Source: CAYNVS01 sp964400725 (GTDB lineage Bacteria > Myxococcota_A > SURF-8 > CAYNVS01). Taken from it: a stretch of 38,237 nt of DNA. The stretch spans positions 1-38,237 of the forward strand of contig CAYNVS010000031.1 in the NCBI GenBank assembly GCA_964400725.1. The letters are read 5' to 3'. The number at the start of each line of letters is the position of its first letter. The first letter of the stretch is position 1. Under the pieces are notes generated by a model. That model saw only the letters and a list, made by a program, of their open reading frames with translations. It made no database searches and was not told the DNA's origin. Positions 23,722 to 32,063 of the stretch are shown here, in pieces. The translations under genes were made by a program, and so were the position numbers.

Positions 23722-25641
23722 TTATTTTGCGGTAATGTTGTAAACGGCAAAACCGAGTTTCGGCAGCGACAACTTTACTCCGTTGTTTATAAGCGTAGTT
23801 TTGTCTATTTCCGTCTCTTCGCCGAAGCCGAAGACCGGACTGAAAACAAATGTAAAATCGGCGCCGCTTGCAAAACCGGCAAACGACAACGCCTCTGTAT
23901 TGAGCTTTACCACAAGCTCGTTTATGTCGGTATCCGCGCTAAAATTAACCAATATAAGCGATGGATTCTTTTTGCCCGCGTTGTATCGCAAAAACGCGTA
24001 AACGTAATGTCCGCCGCCAAAACCGGCGCTGTTCTTATTAAGAAAATTAAGCCCATAAAACTGCCCGCTGCGGAACGGCTCCTCGTTGGCGAGGTTAAGC
24101 AAGTCGCGGTAAAAGCCGCGAAGCGAAGCCTGCCAAGCAAGCATTGCTCCGCCGTCGTAAGCGAAGCCGTTTACCCAGCCCGTCATCGCGGGCATCGACC
24201 AATAATCGAAGATTGTCGTCCGTCCGTCGTCGCCGCCGAAGCCCTCGGCTCCCGCGCCCGGCTCGCCTACTTCCTGCCCGTTGAAAAGCATAACCGGCCC
24301 GCCTCCGCTCAAATACATAAGCGTCGAGAAAGGCATTCCGGCTTGCGCGCTTCCAAGGCCGCTGTTGTTGGGGTCGGTTCCGGTTATGGGCGATGCAATG
24401 CGCCGCTCGTCGTGATTTTCGCCGTAACGCAGAAGCCGCTTGAATGTAAAATCGCTCCCCATCGCGGCGTCAACGTCGTTAGCCCAGCCGCCGCAGCAGA
24501 AAATCTTCTTCGTCGCGTCGTAAATCGAATCGTCGTAAACGGCGTTGAAACCGGCTTCCAGCAAGCCGCTTAAATTCTCGTACGCCTCGGCGAAGAAGTA
24601 AACGTTTTTATTGCGCTCTTTTGCCTTCGCTATCGCCCAGCGCCAAAATTCTGTCGGGACGTAATGCGCAAAATCGCACCGGAATCCGTCCACGCCCATC
24701 TGCTGCCAATAGGCGATTATCTTGTCCATCTTCGTCCAAGTGTCGGGCGTCGGGTCGAAGACTTTTTCGCCGGTAACGAAGTTAAAGCCGTAGTTCAGCT
24801 TTACCGTCTCGTACCAACTATTGGACGAAACGTTCGCGCTCGTTCCGTTGTCGCCGGTGGCGCGCGGAACGCCCGGCGAGCCGCCCGATTTTTCGCTCTC
24901 GACCGTACAGTCGCAGCCGGCGGGACGACCTTCCCACACCCACGCGTCGGGACTGCCGCACTTTGTCGCGCACTCGCTTGTGGAGGGCAAACATACGGAT
25001 TGCCCCAAAGGATCGACGAGGTAATAAAAATTGTTGTTTGCCGCGAAAAATTTAGTCGAGTCGTCGTTTTTTCCAAAGTCTTCTTCGGGCCTTACGTCCG
25101 AATGATACGTGCGTGCGACGTGGTTGGGAACGATGTCGATAATCGCCCTCAGCCCCGCGGCGTGAATGCGGTTGATAAGCGCTTTGAATTCGTCCAACCG
25201 TTTTGCCGGGTCTTTCGCGTAGTCGGGGCAAACGTCGTAGTAGTCTTTTACCGCGTAAAAGCTCCCCGCCTTCCCTTTGAGAATGTCGGGGTCGTCGGCG
25301 GGTATGTTGTACCCCGGATACGCCGTCGAGGTCGCCTGCCGCAATACGCCGGTAAGCCAAATATGCGTAATTCCCATATTTTTAAGGCTTTCAATAGCGG
25401 CCTCGTTTATGTCGTCAAACTTGCCGACGCCGTTGGTCGCAACGTCGCCGTCTTTGGCGTTTGTAGTACTTATATTGGAAAAATACCGTACGACGAGCTG
25501 GTAAATAACCGGTCGTTTTGGGGCGTTATTGTTAATATTATCCTCGCCGTTTGAACCCGACGACGAGCAGCCTAAGAGAGAGAGCGCGCAAATAAGAGCG
25601 GATATAACTGAGGCGAGAATTATCTTTTGTCTGACTTGCAT
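23722..25641 (-). CDS. Second GH13 family lipoprotein with a Cys-rich insertion
   Basis: A 639-residue exported alpha-glucan hydrolase, distinct from its neighbour. The signal MQVRQKIILASVISALICAL ends at the lipobox Cys25 (SLLGC). GH13 regions are intact: DIVPNH near 169, GFRCDF with Asp323, FFAEAYE with Glu352 and GENHDERR with Asp411. Between regions I and II an insertion carries five cysteines (217, 224, 228, 243, 245), possibly disulfide-bonded or metal-binding, and absent from the downstream amylase. The start at 25641 has AAAGG nine bases upstream; ATG at 25668 would lengthen the signal. Its gene is first of the glucan genes after ogt. Two non-identical amylases suggest different product or linkage preferences. 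Confidence 0.93.
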   Translation of the reverse strand: MQVRQKIILASVISALICALSLLGCSSSGSNGEDNINNNAPKRPVIYQLVVRYFSNISTTNAKDGDVATNGVGKFDDINEAAIESLKNMGITHIWLTGVLRQATSTAYPGYNIPADDPDILKGKAGSFYAVKDYYDVCPDYAKDPAKRLDEFKALINRIHAAGLRAIIDIVPNHVARTYHSDVRPEEDFGKNDDSTKFFAANNNFYYLVDPLGQSVCLPSTSECATKCGSPDAWVWEGRPAGCDCTVESEKSGGSPGVPRATGDNGTSANVSSNSWYETVKLNYGFNFVTGEKVFDPTPDTWTKMDKIIAYWQQMGVDGFRCDFAHYVPTEFWRWAIAKAKERNKNVYFFAEAYENLSGLLEAGFNAVYDDSIYDATKKIFCCGGWANDVDAAMGSDFTFKRLLRYGENHDERRIASPITGTDPNNSGLGSAQAGMPFSTLMYLSGGGPVMLFNGQEVGEPGAGAEGFGGDDGRTTIFDYWSMPAMTGWVNGFAYDGGAMLAWQASLRGFYRDLLNLANEEPFRSGQFYGLNFLNKNSAGFGGGHYVYAFLRYNAGKKNPSLILVNFSADTDINELVVKLNTEALSFAGFASGADFTFVFSPVFGFGEETEIDKTTLINNGVKLSLPKLGFAVYNITAK

Positions 25642-25689
25642 ACGATTGCGCCTTTGGTCTTGTTTCATTGTCGGCAAAGCAAAAGAAGA

Positions 25690-26280
25690 TTACTTTTTCC
25701 TTTGAATTTCAACGCCTTCTAGTTCGAGCAGCTTAATTTTAATATCCAGCCCGCCTGTAAAACCGCCCAGTCCGCCGTCGCTTTTTAAAACGCGGTGGCA
25801 GGGGATAAATATTGGAACGCGGTTGCGCCCAAGCGCGTTGCCGACCGCCCGGCTCGCCTCTTTTTTATCGAGCTTGGCGGCCAGTTCCATGTAACTTACA
25901 GTCGCGCCGAACGGTATCTTCTGCGTCTCGAACCAAACCGCGCGCTCGAATTCGGTCGCGCCGCGCATGTCGAACAGCGGGGGATGCGGCCCGAAAGTTT
26001 TGCGCTTGCCGGAAAAATATTCCGCGAGCTTTTTCGCGGCGTCTTCGTTCGCTCTCGGCTCTTCTATCCAACGCTCTTTATCGAAAAAGGTCGAAAGGCG
26101 CTCGAAGAAATTCTCTTTTCCCGATACGCCGCAAAGCAGCAGCCCTTCGGTTGTGCTCGCTAAATATACCTCTCCTATCGGCGTTTCAAGCGAACTCCAG
26201 TAGGCGGCGGAGGCGTCTTTTCTTGTTTTCGCCTTCCCGGCGGGTTTGCGTATCGTAGATTTTGTCTGTTCTTCGGTCAT
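25690..26280 (-). CDS. ogt: Methylated-DNA--protein-cysteine methyltransferase
   Basis: A 196-residue repair protein that removes methyl groups from O6-methylguanine in a one-turnover transfer to its own cysteine. The acceptor Cys161 lies in IFIPCHRV, preceded by the helix-turn-helix recognition region SRAVGNALGRNRVP and followed by LGGFTGG. An N-terminal Lys/Arg-rich stretch of about 25 residues precedes the usual domain. The start has GAGGAAAGG about 11 nt upstream. It lies 48 nt upstream of the first GH13 gene on the same strand, so it may head that operon, although the functions are unrelated. A terminator separates it from the lipoprotein gene on its other side. Confidence 0.95.
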   Translation of the reverse strand: MTEEQTKSTIRKPAGKAKTRKDASAAYWSSLETPIGEVYLASTTEGLLLCGVSGKENFFERLSTFFDKERWIEEPRANEDAAKKLAEYFSGKRKTFGPHPPLFDMRGATEFERAVWFETQKIPFGATVSYMELAAKLDKKEASRAVGNALGRNRVPIFIPCHRVLKSDGGLGGFTGGLDIKIKLLELEGVEIQRKK

Positions 26281-26324
26281 ATGCGCGGCGCCTTTCCTCG
26301 GCCTTTCGGCGTATAATTTGCGGA

Positions 26325-26361
26325 TTAAAAATTTTCGGCGAAGTTTTTACGCTTCGCCGAA
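26325..26361 (-). terminator. Rho-independent terminator after the 316-residue lipoprotein gene
   Basis: A perfect 10-bp stem, TTCGGCGAAG (26334-26343) with CTTCGCCGAA (26352-26361), has an eight-base loop. On the minus strand it is followed by AAAATTTTTAA. It lies just past the stop at 26395 and before ogt, so it ends the lipoprotein transcript. Confidence 0.75.
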
Positions 26362-26394
26362 GTAAAAGTCTTTCTCAACGCCCGCAGCAACGCG

Positions 26395-27345
26395 TTATTT
26401 TTTTGTCGGAACGACGAAAACGTCCTTGACGGTCGGCAGTTTTTCTTTCAAAGCGTCAATAAAGGCGATTAAGCGCTCGTAAGTTACGGCTTTCTCCACG
26501 GTTATTTCAACGGCCGTCGGAGCGCGCTTTGTTTTGATTTTCGCCAGCGTTTCGTCGAATTCGCTCTTGGCTTTGATAGCTTTTACGTTTTTATCGGATT
26601 CGATTCCGATAATTTCGGCGTCCGTCGGAGCGTGAAACTCGTATTTGTCGGCGTCCGTCGCCCACGCAATCAGGTTCGGCGACAGAATAACTTTATCAAG
26701 CTTATCGCCGGAGGCGCACTTCGGATTTTCTTCGGCTATTTGGCAAAGCGTTACCGGCAGCGCGGTCGGTTCCTGCTTGTCCGAGCTTTTACCGGCGAGC
26801 AGCAGCTTCAGCTTTGGGCATGCGTTTCGGCTTGCGGCCTGACTGAGGTAAGAAAGCGCCCAAACGCCGTCCGCCGCCTTCCACGCAAATCCGACCGGGC
26901 TGCATTCGGGACGTTCCTTGCTTGGTTTTATGTCGGAGAAACGCTCTCCGAAGGCGTCGATGTTCCACGCGTCAACGGTCATTTCTTCCGTGGGGCAAAG
27001 CCTGCTTCCGTTGTAGTTGAAGCTCGCCATGTAAACCGAATTTGCGTTCGAGACGCCCATCAGCATCGGGTATCCGGGCTGAATCGCTTCGCCGTTTTTA
27101 ATCGACGCGAAGGACGCGGAGTATTTTTTGAAAGTTTCTTCGCAGTTTACCGCGGGGAGCGGACGCGCGAGCATTTTACCTTGCGTCGGCGGCGTCAAAG
27201 CGTTGGCAATCGGAATCGGCTGAGACGTAACGTTCTTCGCATCCGCCTTGGGGGCTTCCTTCTGTCCGGCTTGATCGCAGGCGAAAAGCGCGGCGGCAAA
27301 CGCAAAGAGCGCGGCTATTTTTAAAACGACGGCGTAATGTTTCAT
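26395..27345 (-). CDS. Hypothetical lipoprotein with an ExbD-like C-terminal segment
   Basis: I do not recognise this 316-residue protein as a whole. The signal ends at a lipobox Cys23 (LFACDQ), followed by a Lys/Ala/Pro linker to about residue 60. The central part (about 65-190) has several cysteines (VNCEETF, SRLCPTEE, PECSPVGF, NACPKL) that could form disulfides in the periplasm. The last 60 residues (VEITVEKAVTYERLIAFIDAL, split here across about 276-316) resemble the periplasmic domain of ExbD/TolR, which ends in a similar strand-helix-strand. AAGGAAGG before the ATG sets the start, and a strong terminator follows the stop. It seems to be a single-gene unit. Confidence 0.6.
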   Translation of the reverse strand: MKHYAVVLKIAALFAFAAALFACDQAGQKEAPKADAKNVTSQPIPIANALTPPTQGKMLARPLPAVNCEETFKKYSASFASIKNGEAIQPGYPMLMGVSNANSVYMASFNYNGSRLCPTEEMTVDAWNIDAFGERFSDIKPSKERPECSPVGFAWKAADGVWALSYLSQAASRNACPKLKLLLAGKSSDKQEPTALPVTLCQIAEENPKCASGDKLDKVILSPNLIAWATDADKYEFHAPTDAEIIGIESDKNVKAIKAKSEFDETLAKIKTKRAPTAVEITVEKAVTYERLIAFIDALKEKLPTVKDVFVVPTKK

Positions 27346-27491
27346 TTTTCACCTTCCTTAAAGATTTCAAAGACAACCCGAATGGGGTAATCTTATCGTT
27401 TGAATAAATATTATGCCACAACATTATATTGGAGGTCAAAAAATAAAAAGTAAAAACGTCGCGTTTTTGCGCGGCGAACCGGCTCAATCCC

Positions 27492-27540
27492 TGTTTGCAA
27501 AAAAACTCGGAGGCCGCGGAGAAAGGCGGAGTTTTTTAAC
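27492..27540 (+). repeat. GC-rich intergenic repeat, copy B
   Basis: This copy has GTTTGCAAAAAAACT, then CGGAGGCCGCGGAGAAAG, then GCGGAGTTTTTTA. It is the closest relative of copy A (2742-2790), with the same A-tract, GGAGGCCGC core and T-tract at matching spacing. Confidence 0.6.
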
Positions 27541-27586
27541 GAACCGGCCGCTAGTCGGTTCATTTAAAACCGGCGTCATGTCGGGT

Positions 27587-27615
27587 TTGCGCTAATTTTA
27601 CAACTTAAATATAAT
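27587..27615 (+). promoter_or_regulatory. Promoter of the spermidine-synthase-like gene
   Basis: TTGCGC (27587-27592) and a perfect TATAAT (27610-27615) are separated by 17 nt. A second TATAAT (27641-27646) lies only six bases before the ATG and has no good -35. Confidence 0.55.
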
Positions 27616-27652
27616 TAGTTTTTAAAATTTGGCGCGTACATATAATTGAGAA

Positions 27653-29818
27653 ATGGCTATTAACGCAAAAATCGCCGCGGCTTCGTTTTATCTGGGAGTC
27701 GTAGGGCTGGGTATTCAAACGATTGCCGTAAGACGCTATATGGGCGTCTGCGGAGGAGGCGAAACGCCTCTTGCGCTCGCTTTATCGGCATGGCTTTTTT
27801 GGGGAGGAGCCGGCTCTTTGCTTTACCCGCCGCTTGCCCGCCTGTCGCACGATAAAAAACTCGCCTTAGCTCTAGGAGCGCTTTTCATAGCCTTCGCTTC
27901 CCCCGCAACGCTCTGCGCAGTCTCCCTCGCGCCGACGCTTTTCGGCTCATCCGGGTCGGTCGCGCCTTCTTTCGCGCATATGGCCGCCGCGGCGTTTCTT
28001 ATTTTCGCTCCGGTCTGTCTGGCGCAGGGATTTTTATTCGCGCTTGCGTCCGACGAATTTAAAAGCGCGGGCAGGACTTACGCGTGGGACGCGTTTGGGT
28101 CGGCGGCGGCTGGAGCGGTTTGCCTTTTCGCGGTGGGACGCGTTTCGGACGACCTGTTAAACGCAGGGTTATGCGCGGTCTCGTGCCTTTTGGCGGCGGC
28201 GTTTTTCCGCGGCGCGAAAGGAAAGGCCGCGGCGCTCGCCTGTCTGCCTCTGTGCGCCTTTGCCGCATTGTATTTTCCGCCGGAAGCCCGCGGACTCATT
28301 TACGCCGGACGAGGGTTTGAGCGCGCGGTTTCGGTTAAAAGCGGCGAAGCGTCCGTTTTTTCCGCCTCCGGCGCGCATGGCGCGGTTTTGCTCAACGGCT
28401 CGGTTTACGCCGACTTCGACGACCCGGCCTTGGACGAGGCTCGGCTTTTTTTCGTTTTGGCGGGCGGGCGCGGCGCGTCCGGTCTGGTCGCCGTCGGAGG
28501 AAGCGCGGCGCAGCTGTGCGGGGCGGTAGAGGCGCTCGGCGCAATCGTTCCCGAACGAATTTATTACGTAATAGAGGACGAAAAACTCCTTGAGCTTGAA
28601 AAAAACCGTATGCCAAAACGGCTCCGCCGCATTCTAGACGAAAAAATTACCGTCGCAATAAAGGACGCGCGCTCTTTTTTCAAGGAAGCGGGGGACGGGC
28701 GGTTAAAAAGATTCGCCGTATGGCTGCGCGCCGGCGACCCGTTAAGCGTCGCGCAGAACAGGCTGCTGACGAGCCGTTTCTTCGAGATTGCGGCGGACGC
28801 GGTCGGGCGCGAAGGCTCGGTTCACTTTTCGCTTTCGGAAAGCGGCGGCTATATGAGCCCGCTTAAAAAGAGCTACGTTGAAGGACTCGCGAGGACGGCG
28901 GCGGCGGCTTTCGGTTTCGAGAAGGCCGCGTACGCTCCGCTGGACGGCTGGTTCGTCTCGGTTAAAAAAAGCCCGTTGACGCCGGAAGAGGCGGAAGAAG
29001 CCCTTATTGCTCTTGAGTCCGCAAAGGCTCCTTTGACGCGGATTTCGCGCGCCCTTTTAGACGAAGCGGCAGTAAAAACCAAGTTTGCCGCCGTATCGCA
29101 GGATAAAGTAAAAGAGCCTTACAATACCGACGACCGTCCGGCCGCATCGGTCGCCGCGGCGGCACTCGCGTCCGGCTCGCAGGCGCCTTTTTATTACGGC
29201 TTTTCCGTTTCGAGAATTTGGGCGGCGGCGGCCGGGCTGATATTGGCCTCGCTTGCCGCGCTGGGCTTGAGGGCTCTTGAGCGCAAGTATTGCGCCGCTC
29301 GGACGAGCGCGTTCATTCTCGGCTTCGCCGGAATGCTTTCGTTCGCGGCGGTTCTTTACGCTTACGCCTCGGCGGGAGGCTCGCTCTACGAGGCGGTCGG
29401 AGCGGTCTCGGCCGTTTACATGGCGGGATTGGCTTTGGGAGGCGCGGCGGGCGTTTATTTCGGGCCGCCGCGACTTTGGGCTTTTTCGCTTTTAATTCTA
29501 TTCGCGCTTGCTTTTGCCGCAACCGCCGCATTTGGGCCGGAGTCTCTTACCGCGCTTCCGGCCGGCGCGCTTCTTTTCTCGGACGGTCTGTTTTCAGGCG
29601 GACTTTTCTCGGCGTCGTGCGCTCAGGGCTCGCCGGAAGACAAGGCCGAGCTGGCGGCTTCGCTGAACTGGCTCGACCATTTAGGAGCGGCGTTAGCCGC
29701 CGCGCTTTGCGCGCTTGTAATAGCTCCGGTCGCCGGAATCGCCGGTTGTTTTGCGGTCTGCTGCGGAGCGATGATTATTCCATTCGTTATGAATGTAAGA
29801 TGGAATATCCGGCGTTGA
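27653..29818 (+). CDS. Membrane-embedded spermidine-synthase-like protein
   Basis: A 721-residue protein with about six hydrophobic segments at residues 1-210, a soluble domain at about 220-490 and a further set of hydrophobic segments from about 517 to the end. The soluble part follows the polyamine aminopropyltransferase layout: glycine region LVAVGGSAAQLCG near 278, then YYVIEDEKLLEL, DARSFFKE near 336, and DPLSVAQNRLLTSRFFEIA near 361. The usual GGGDG nucleotide loop and the acidic DxxDP catalytic site are not intact, so classical spermidine synthesis is doubtful. Such membrane SpeE-like fusions are common in bacteria and mostly uncharacterised. No Shine-Dalgarno precedes the ATG. It is convergent with pgeF. 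Confidence 0.75.
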   Translation: MAINAKIAAASFYLGVVGLGIQTIAVRRYMGVCGGGETPLALALSAWLFWGGAGSLLYPPLARLSHDKKLALALGALFIAFASPATLCAVSLAPTLFGSSGSVAPSFAHMAAAAFLIFAPVCLAQGFLFALASDEFKSAGRTYAWDAFGSAAAGAVCLFAVGRVSDDLLNAGLCAVSCLLAAAFFRGAKGKAAALACLPLCAFAALYFPPEARGLIYAGRGFERAVSVKSGEASVFSASGAHGAVLLNGSVYADFDDPALDEARLFFVLAGGRGASGLVAVGGSAAQLCGAVEALGAIVPERIYYVIEDEKLLELEKNRMPKRLRRILDEKITVAIKDARSFFKEAGDGRLKRFAVWLRAGDPLSVAQNRLLTSRFFEIAADAVGREGSVHFSLSESGGYMSPLKKSYVEGLARTAAAAFGFEKAAYAPLDGWFVSVKKSPLTPEEAEEALIALESAKAPLTRISRALLDEAAVKTKFAAVSQDKVKEPYNTDDRPAASVAAAALASGSQAPFYYGFSVSRIWAAAAGLILASLAALGLRALERKYCAARTSAFILGFAGMLSFAAVLYAYASAGGSLYEAVGAVSAVYMAGLALGGAAGVYFGPPRLWAFSLLILFALAFAATAAFGPESLTALPAGALLFSDGLFSGGLFSASCAQGSPEDKAELAASLNWLDHLGAALAAALCALVIAPVAGIAGCFAVCCGAMIIPFVMNVRWNIRR

Positions 29819-29881
29819 AGAGGCGGAATATCCGGTCAATTAAAAGAATTGGAAACCGCCGGCAAATAAAAAGGCGGCGCG

Positions 29882-30697
29882 TTAAATTTCTATTTCTTCC
29901 GCAGGCCCCGCGGAAGATATTTCGGTAATGGCTATAAAATTAGTCATGCGAGCCGTATTGCCGTCGTCGCGGCGGTGGCTGTAAAACAAATCTTCCCGCC
30001 CGTGCGAGCAAAGCGGCAAATCGTAAATATTGGCGGGCATAACTCCCGCGTTGAGCAATATTCGCCTTACGGCCGCGCGCAGCGAGATAGATTTCGTTCC
30101 GCGCGCAGTTACGCCGGCCGCCGACTTGCCGAAGGAATTTACGAAACGATTGTAAAGCTCGTCGTCAACTTCGTAGTTTTCCGCGGAAATGCACGGCCCG
30201 ACGACGGCGGAAAGCTCGGATGGCGAAACGGCGAATTTGCGGTTGATAAGCTCCATCGTTCTCTCGACTACGCCTCCGGCGGTTCCGCGCCACCCCGCGT
30301 GCGCTATTGCCGCGACTTGCGGCGCGCTCGAAAAGAACGCGATAGGAAGGCAGTCCGCCGTCTGAATAGTCAGCGCGAGCCCTTTTACGCTCGTAACAAG
30401 CGCGTCCGCTTCAAGCGAATAATAATCGGCTTCCAATTCGGCGGCGAAGACGACCTTGTCGGAGTGAACTTGGGCAAGACCGGCGACGGCTTCAATCGCG
30501 CCTCCGCCCAGCTTTAGTATTCGTCCGGCGAAATATTTTTTTATTTTATTTTTATTTTCGCCGGGAGCGTTTTTGTATATCTCGGCGCTTCCCTTGCATC
30601 CGAAACCGTAAACGAACCCTTTGGGCGCAAAATCGGCTCGTACGATAAATTCGTCGAACCCCTCGACGCGCATCAACCCTTCCGGCAAATCAGTCAT
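29882..30697 (-). CDS. pgeF: Laccase-domain protein YfiH/PgeF (peptidoglycan editing factor family)
   Basis: A 271-residue protein of the YfiH/YlmD family. Members bind a metal with two His and one Cys; in E. coli the protein keeps peptidoglycan stem peptides correct, and some members cleave purine nucleosides. The ligands are visible: His78 in AQVHSDK, Cys116 in QTADCLPI and His133 in AHAGWRGT, followed by GPCISAENYEVDDEL. The frame is open further upstream, but the family begins near MTDLPEGL. Starts at 30697 (overlapping the rluD stop by eight bases) or 30673 (with GGAAGGG upstream) are both possible. The rluD-pgeF order matches that of E. coli and many other bacteria. Confidence 0.92.
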   Translation of the reverse strand: MTDLPEGLMRVEGFDEFIVRADFAPKGFVYGFGCKGSAEIYKNAPGENKNKIKKYFAGRILKLGGGAIEAVAGLAQVHSDKVVFAAELEADYYSLEADALVTSVKGLALTIQTADCLPIAFFSSAPQVAAIAHAGWRGTAGGVVERTMELINRKFAVSPSELSAVVGPCISAENYEVDDELYNRFVNSFGKSAAGVTARGTKSISLRAAVRRILLNAGVMPANIYDLPLCSHGREDLFYSHRRDDGNTARMTNFIAITEISSAGPAEEIEI

Positions 30698-31670
30698 AGG
30701 AGTATTTTTTTCTGAGCTTTTGAAGAACGTCGGCCATATCGGCGGGCGGGTCGGCCTTGAAACTAAGATGTTTGCCGCTGACCGGATGCTTGAACCCAAG
30801 CGATTTTGCGTGAAGAGCCTGCCTTTTTAACGGCGCGACTATCCCTTTCATGTAAGCGTCCGCAAGATTTTTCAGCCGCCTGCTCGTCTGACCGTAAACC
30901 GGATCGCCCACGACCGGATGCTGCATGTCGGCCATATGAACCCGTATCTGGTGCGTGCGTCCGGTCTCCAGCTTCAGTTCCAGCAAAGAAATAAGCCCGC
31001 CGTACGATTCAATCATAGTCCAGTGAGTAATCGCCTGTTTGCCGTGAAACAACGCCTTGCTGGTAAACCGTTTGCGGTCTGCCGGATGCCGGGCAATCAG
31101 CGTCTCTATCGTCCCTTCCAGCTGCGGCATAATGCCGTACACAAGCGCCATGTATCTGCGGTCGATGGAATGACTGCGGAACTGCATAACGAGTCCGCGG
31201 TGGGCTATGTCGGTCTTGCTCATAACGAGTATGCCGCTGGTGTCTTTGTCCAATCTGTGGACTACGCCGGGACGCATGTAGCCGCCGACGTTGCACAACG
31301 TTTTGCAGTGCGCCAAAACGGCGTTCACAAGCGTGCCGTCGGGGTTGCCTACGCCCGGATGAACCGGCACGAAAGGCGGTTTGTTTACGACGATTATATG
31401 ATCGTCCTCGAAGAGAACGTCCACAGGTCTGTCTTCGGGCGTTATCTGCGAAATTTCAACCGGCGGAACGAACAGCTCCATGACGTCCCCTTCGGCCACT
31501 TTGTCCTTGGAAACGCAGTCGCGGCCTGAAAGACGGGCGTGGCCGCTGCGTATTAAATGCTGAATTCTGTTGCGCGAAATATCGGAAAAACTCTCGGCCA
31601 TCGCTTTATCCAAGCGGCAGCCCGCCAATTCTTTAGTTATGACTGCGCGGTAAGTTTTGCCTTGTACCAA
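30690..31670 (-). CDS. rluD: RluA/RluD family pseudouridine synthase
   Basis: A 326-residue enzyme that converts uridine to pseudouridine in RNA, in the RluD subgroup usually in 23S rRNA helix 69. The N-terminal S4 RNA-binding domain spans about residues 19-65 (RLDKAMAE, RIQHLIRSGHARL). The catalytic domain has the family motif with Asp141 in VVHRLDKDTSGILVMSK, then RRYMALVYG and the ETGRTHQIRVHM block. The most upstream plausible start is a TTG at 31670, giving normal family length; the next ATG (codon 24) would cut into the S4 domain. The TTG has no strong Shine-Dalgarno. The gene overlaps pgeF by eight bases and follows a small conserved gene by 69 nt. Confidence 0.93.
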   Translation of the reverse strand: MVQGKTYRAVITKELAGCRLDKAMAESFSDISRNRIQHLIRSGHARLSGRDCVSKDKVAEGDVMELFVPPVEISQITPEDRPVDVLFEDDHIIVVNKPPFVPVHPGVGNPDGTLVNAVLAHCKTLCNVGGYMRPGVVHRLDKDTSGILVMSKTDIAHRGLVMQFRSHSIDRRYMALVYGIMPQLEGTIETLIARHPADRKRFTSKALFHGKQAITHWTMIESYGGLISLLELKLETGRTHQIRVHMADMQHPVVGDPVYGQTSRRLKNLADAYMKGIVAPLKRQALHAKSLGFKHPVSGKHLSFKADPPADMADVLQKLRKKYSYD

Positions 31671-31739
31671 TTAGTTCGTCTTTGCGCGAAGAGAGGTTTC
31701 GACCTTATTGACGCGCGTCTCGTCCGTTGGGCGCGACGG

Positions 31740-32006
31740 CTACCAAATGCGCGACTTGATGTGTCCTTTTCCTTTTACGAGAATGTCAACCATCGCGCGC
31801 TCGAAGTAGTTGCTGGTTTCAAGGATTTGTTTTGAAACCCTGCCGTTGTAAAGCTCGTAACCTTCCTTGATTTCGTCCGTCAGAACGTCGAAAAGATTGT
31901 CGTTCTTTATTCCGTCTATGATTTTCTCTTCGTTGTACAAAGAGATGTCGGACGCAATCGCTCTGGCGAGCCTTTTTGCCGCTTCAGGTTTTTCTATGAG
32001 CGCCAT
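31740..32006 (-). CDS. Small conserved helical protein of unknown function
   Basis: An 88-residue, charged, helical protein (ARAIASDISLYNEEKIIDGI, then EIKEGYELYNGRVS, then YFERAMVDILV). Similar small proteins next to RluD-type genes occur in deltaproteobacterial genomes, as far as I can recall; no function is known to me. A perfect GGAGG lies five bases before the ATG, and a candidate promoter is upstream. It is probably the first gene of the rluD-pgeF operon. The absence of cysteines, signal peptide or membrane segment points to a cytoplasmic protein. Confidence 0.7.
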   Translation of the reverse strand: MALIEKPEAAKRLARAIASDISLYNEEKIIDGIKNDNLFDVLTDEIKEGYELYNGRVSKQILETSNYFERAMVDILVKGKGHIKSRIW

Positions 32007-32063
32007 AATGACCTCCGTCGAAAATAATATACAATATTTTTACCCGATACGGCGCAAATGTCA

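Larger units (their letters stand above)
27346..27652. other. Divergent intergenic region (307 bases) without a gene
   Basis: The region lies between the lipoprotein gene (minus) and the spermidine-synthase-like gene (plus). It contains a small hairpin with a GTTTTTGCGCGGC motif near 27457-27475, one copy of the GC-rich repeat (27492-27540) and a good promoter for the plus-strand gene. The last 60 bases are strongly AT-rich. Confidence 0.6.

Noticed and set aside
24664..25554. Plus-strand open frame of 296 residues opposite the second amylase
   Set aside because: The amylase on the minus strand has all GH13 catalytic residues; the opposite frame has no motif or ribosome-binding site.
29803..29835. 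Direct repeat GGAATATCCGG at the end of the spermidine-synthase-like gene, with a weak CCGCC/GGCGG hairpin beyond, considered as a terminator
   Set aside because: The hairpin has a 12-base loop and no T-run after it, and the repeat occurs only twice, so neither is convincing.
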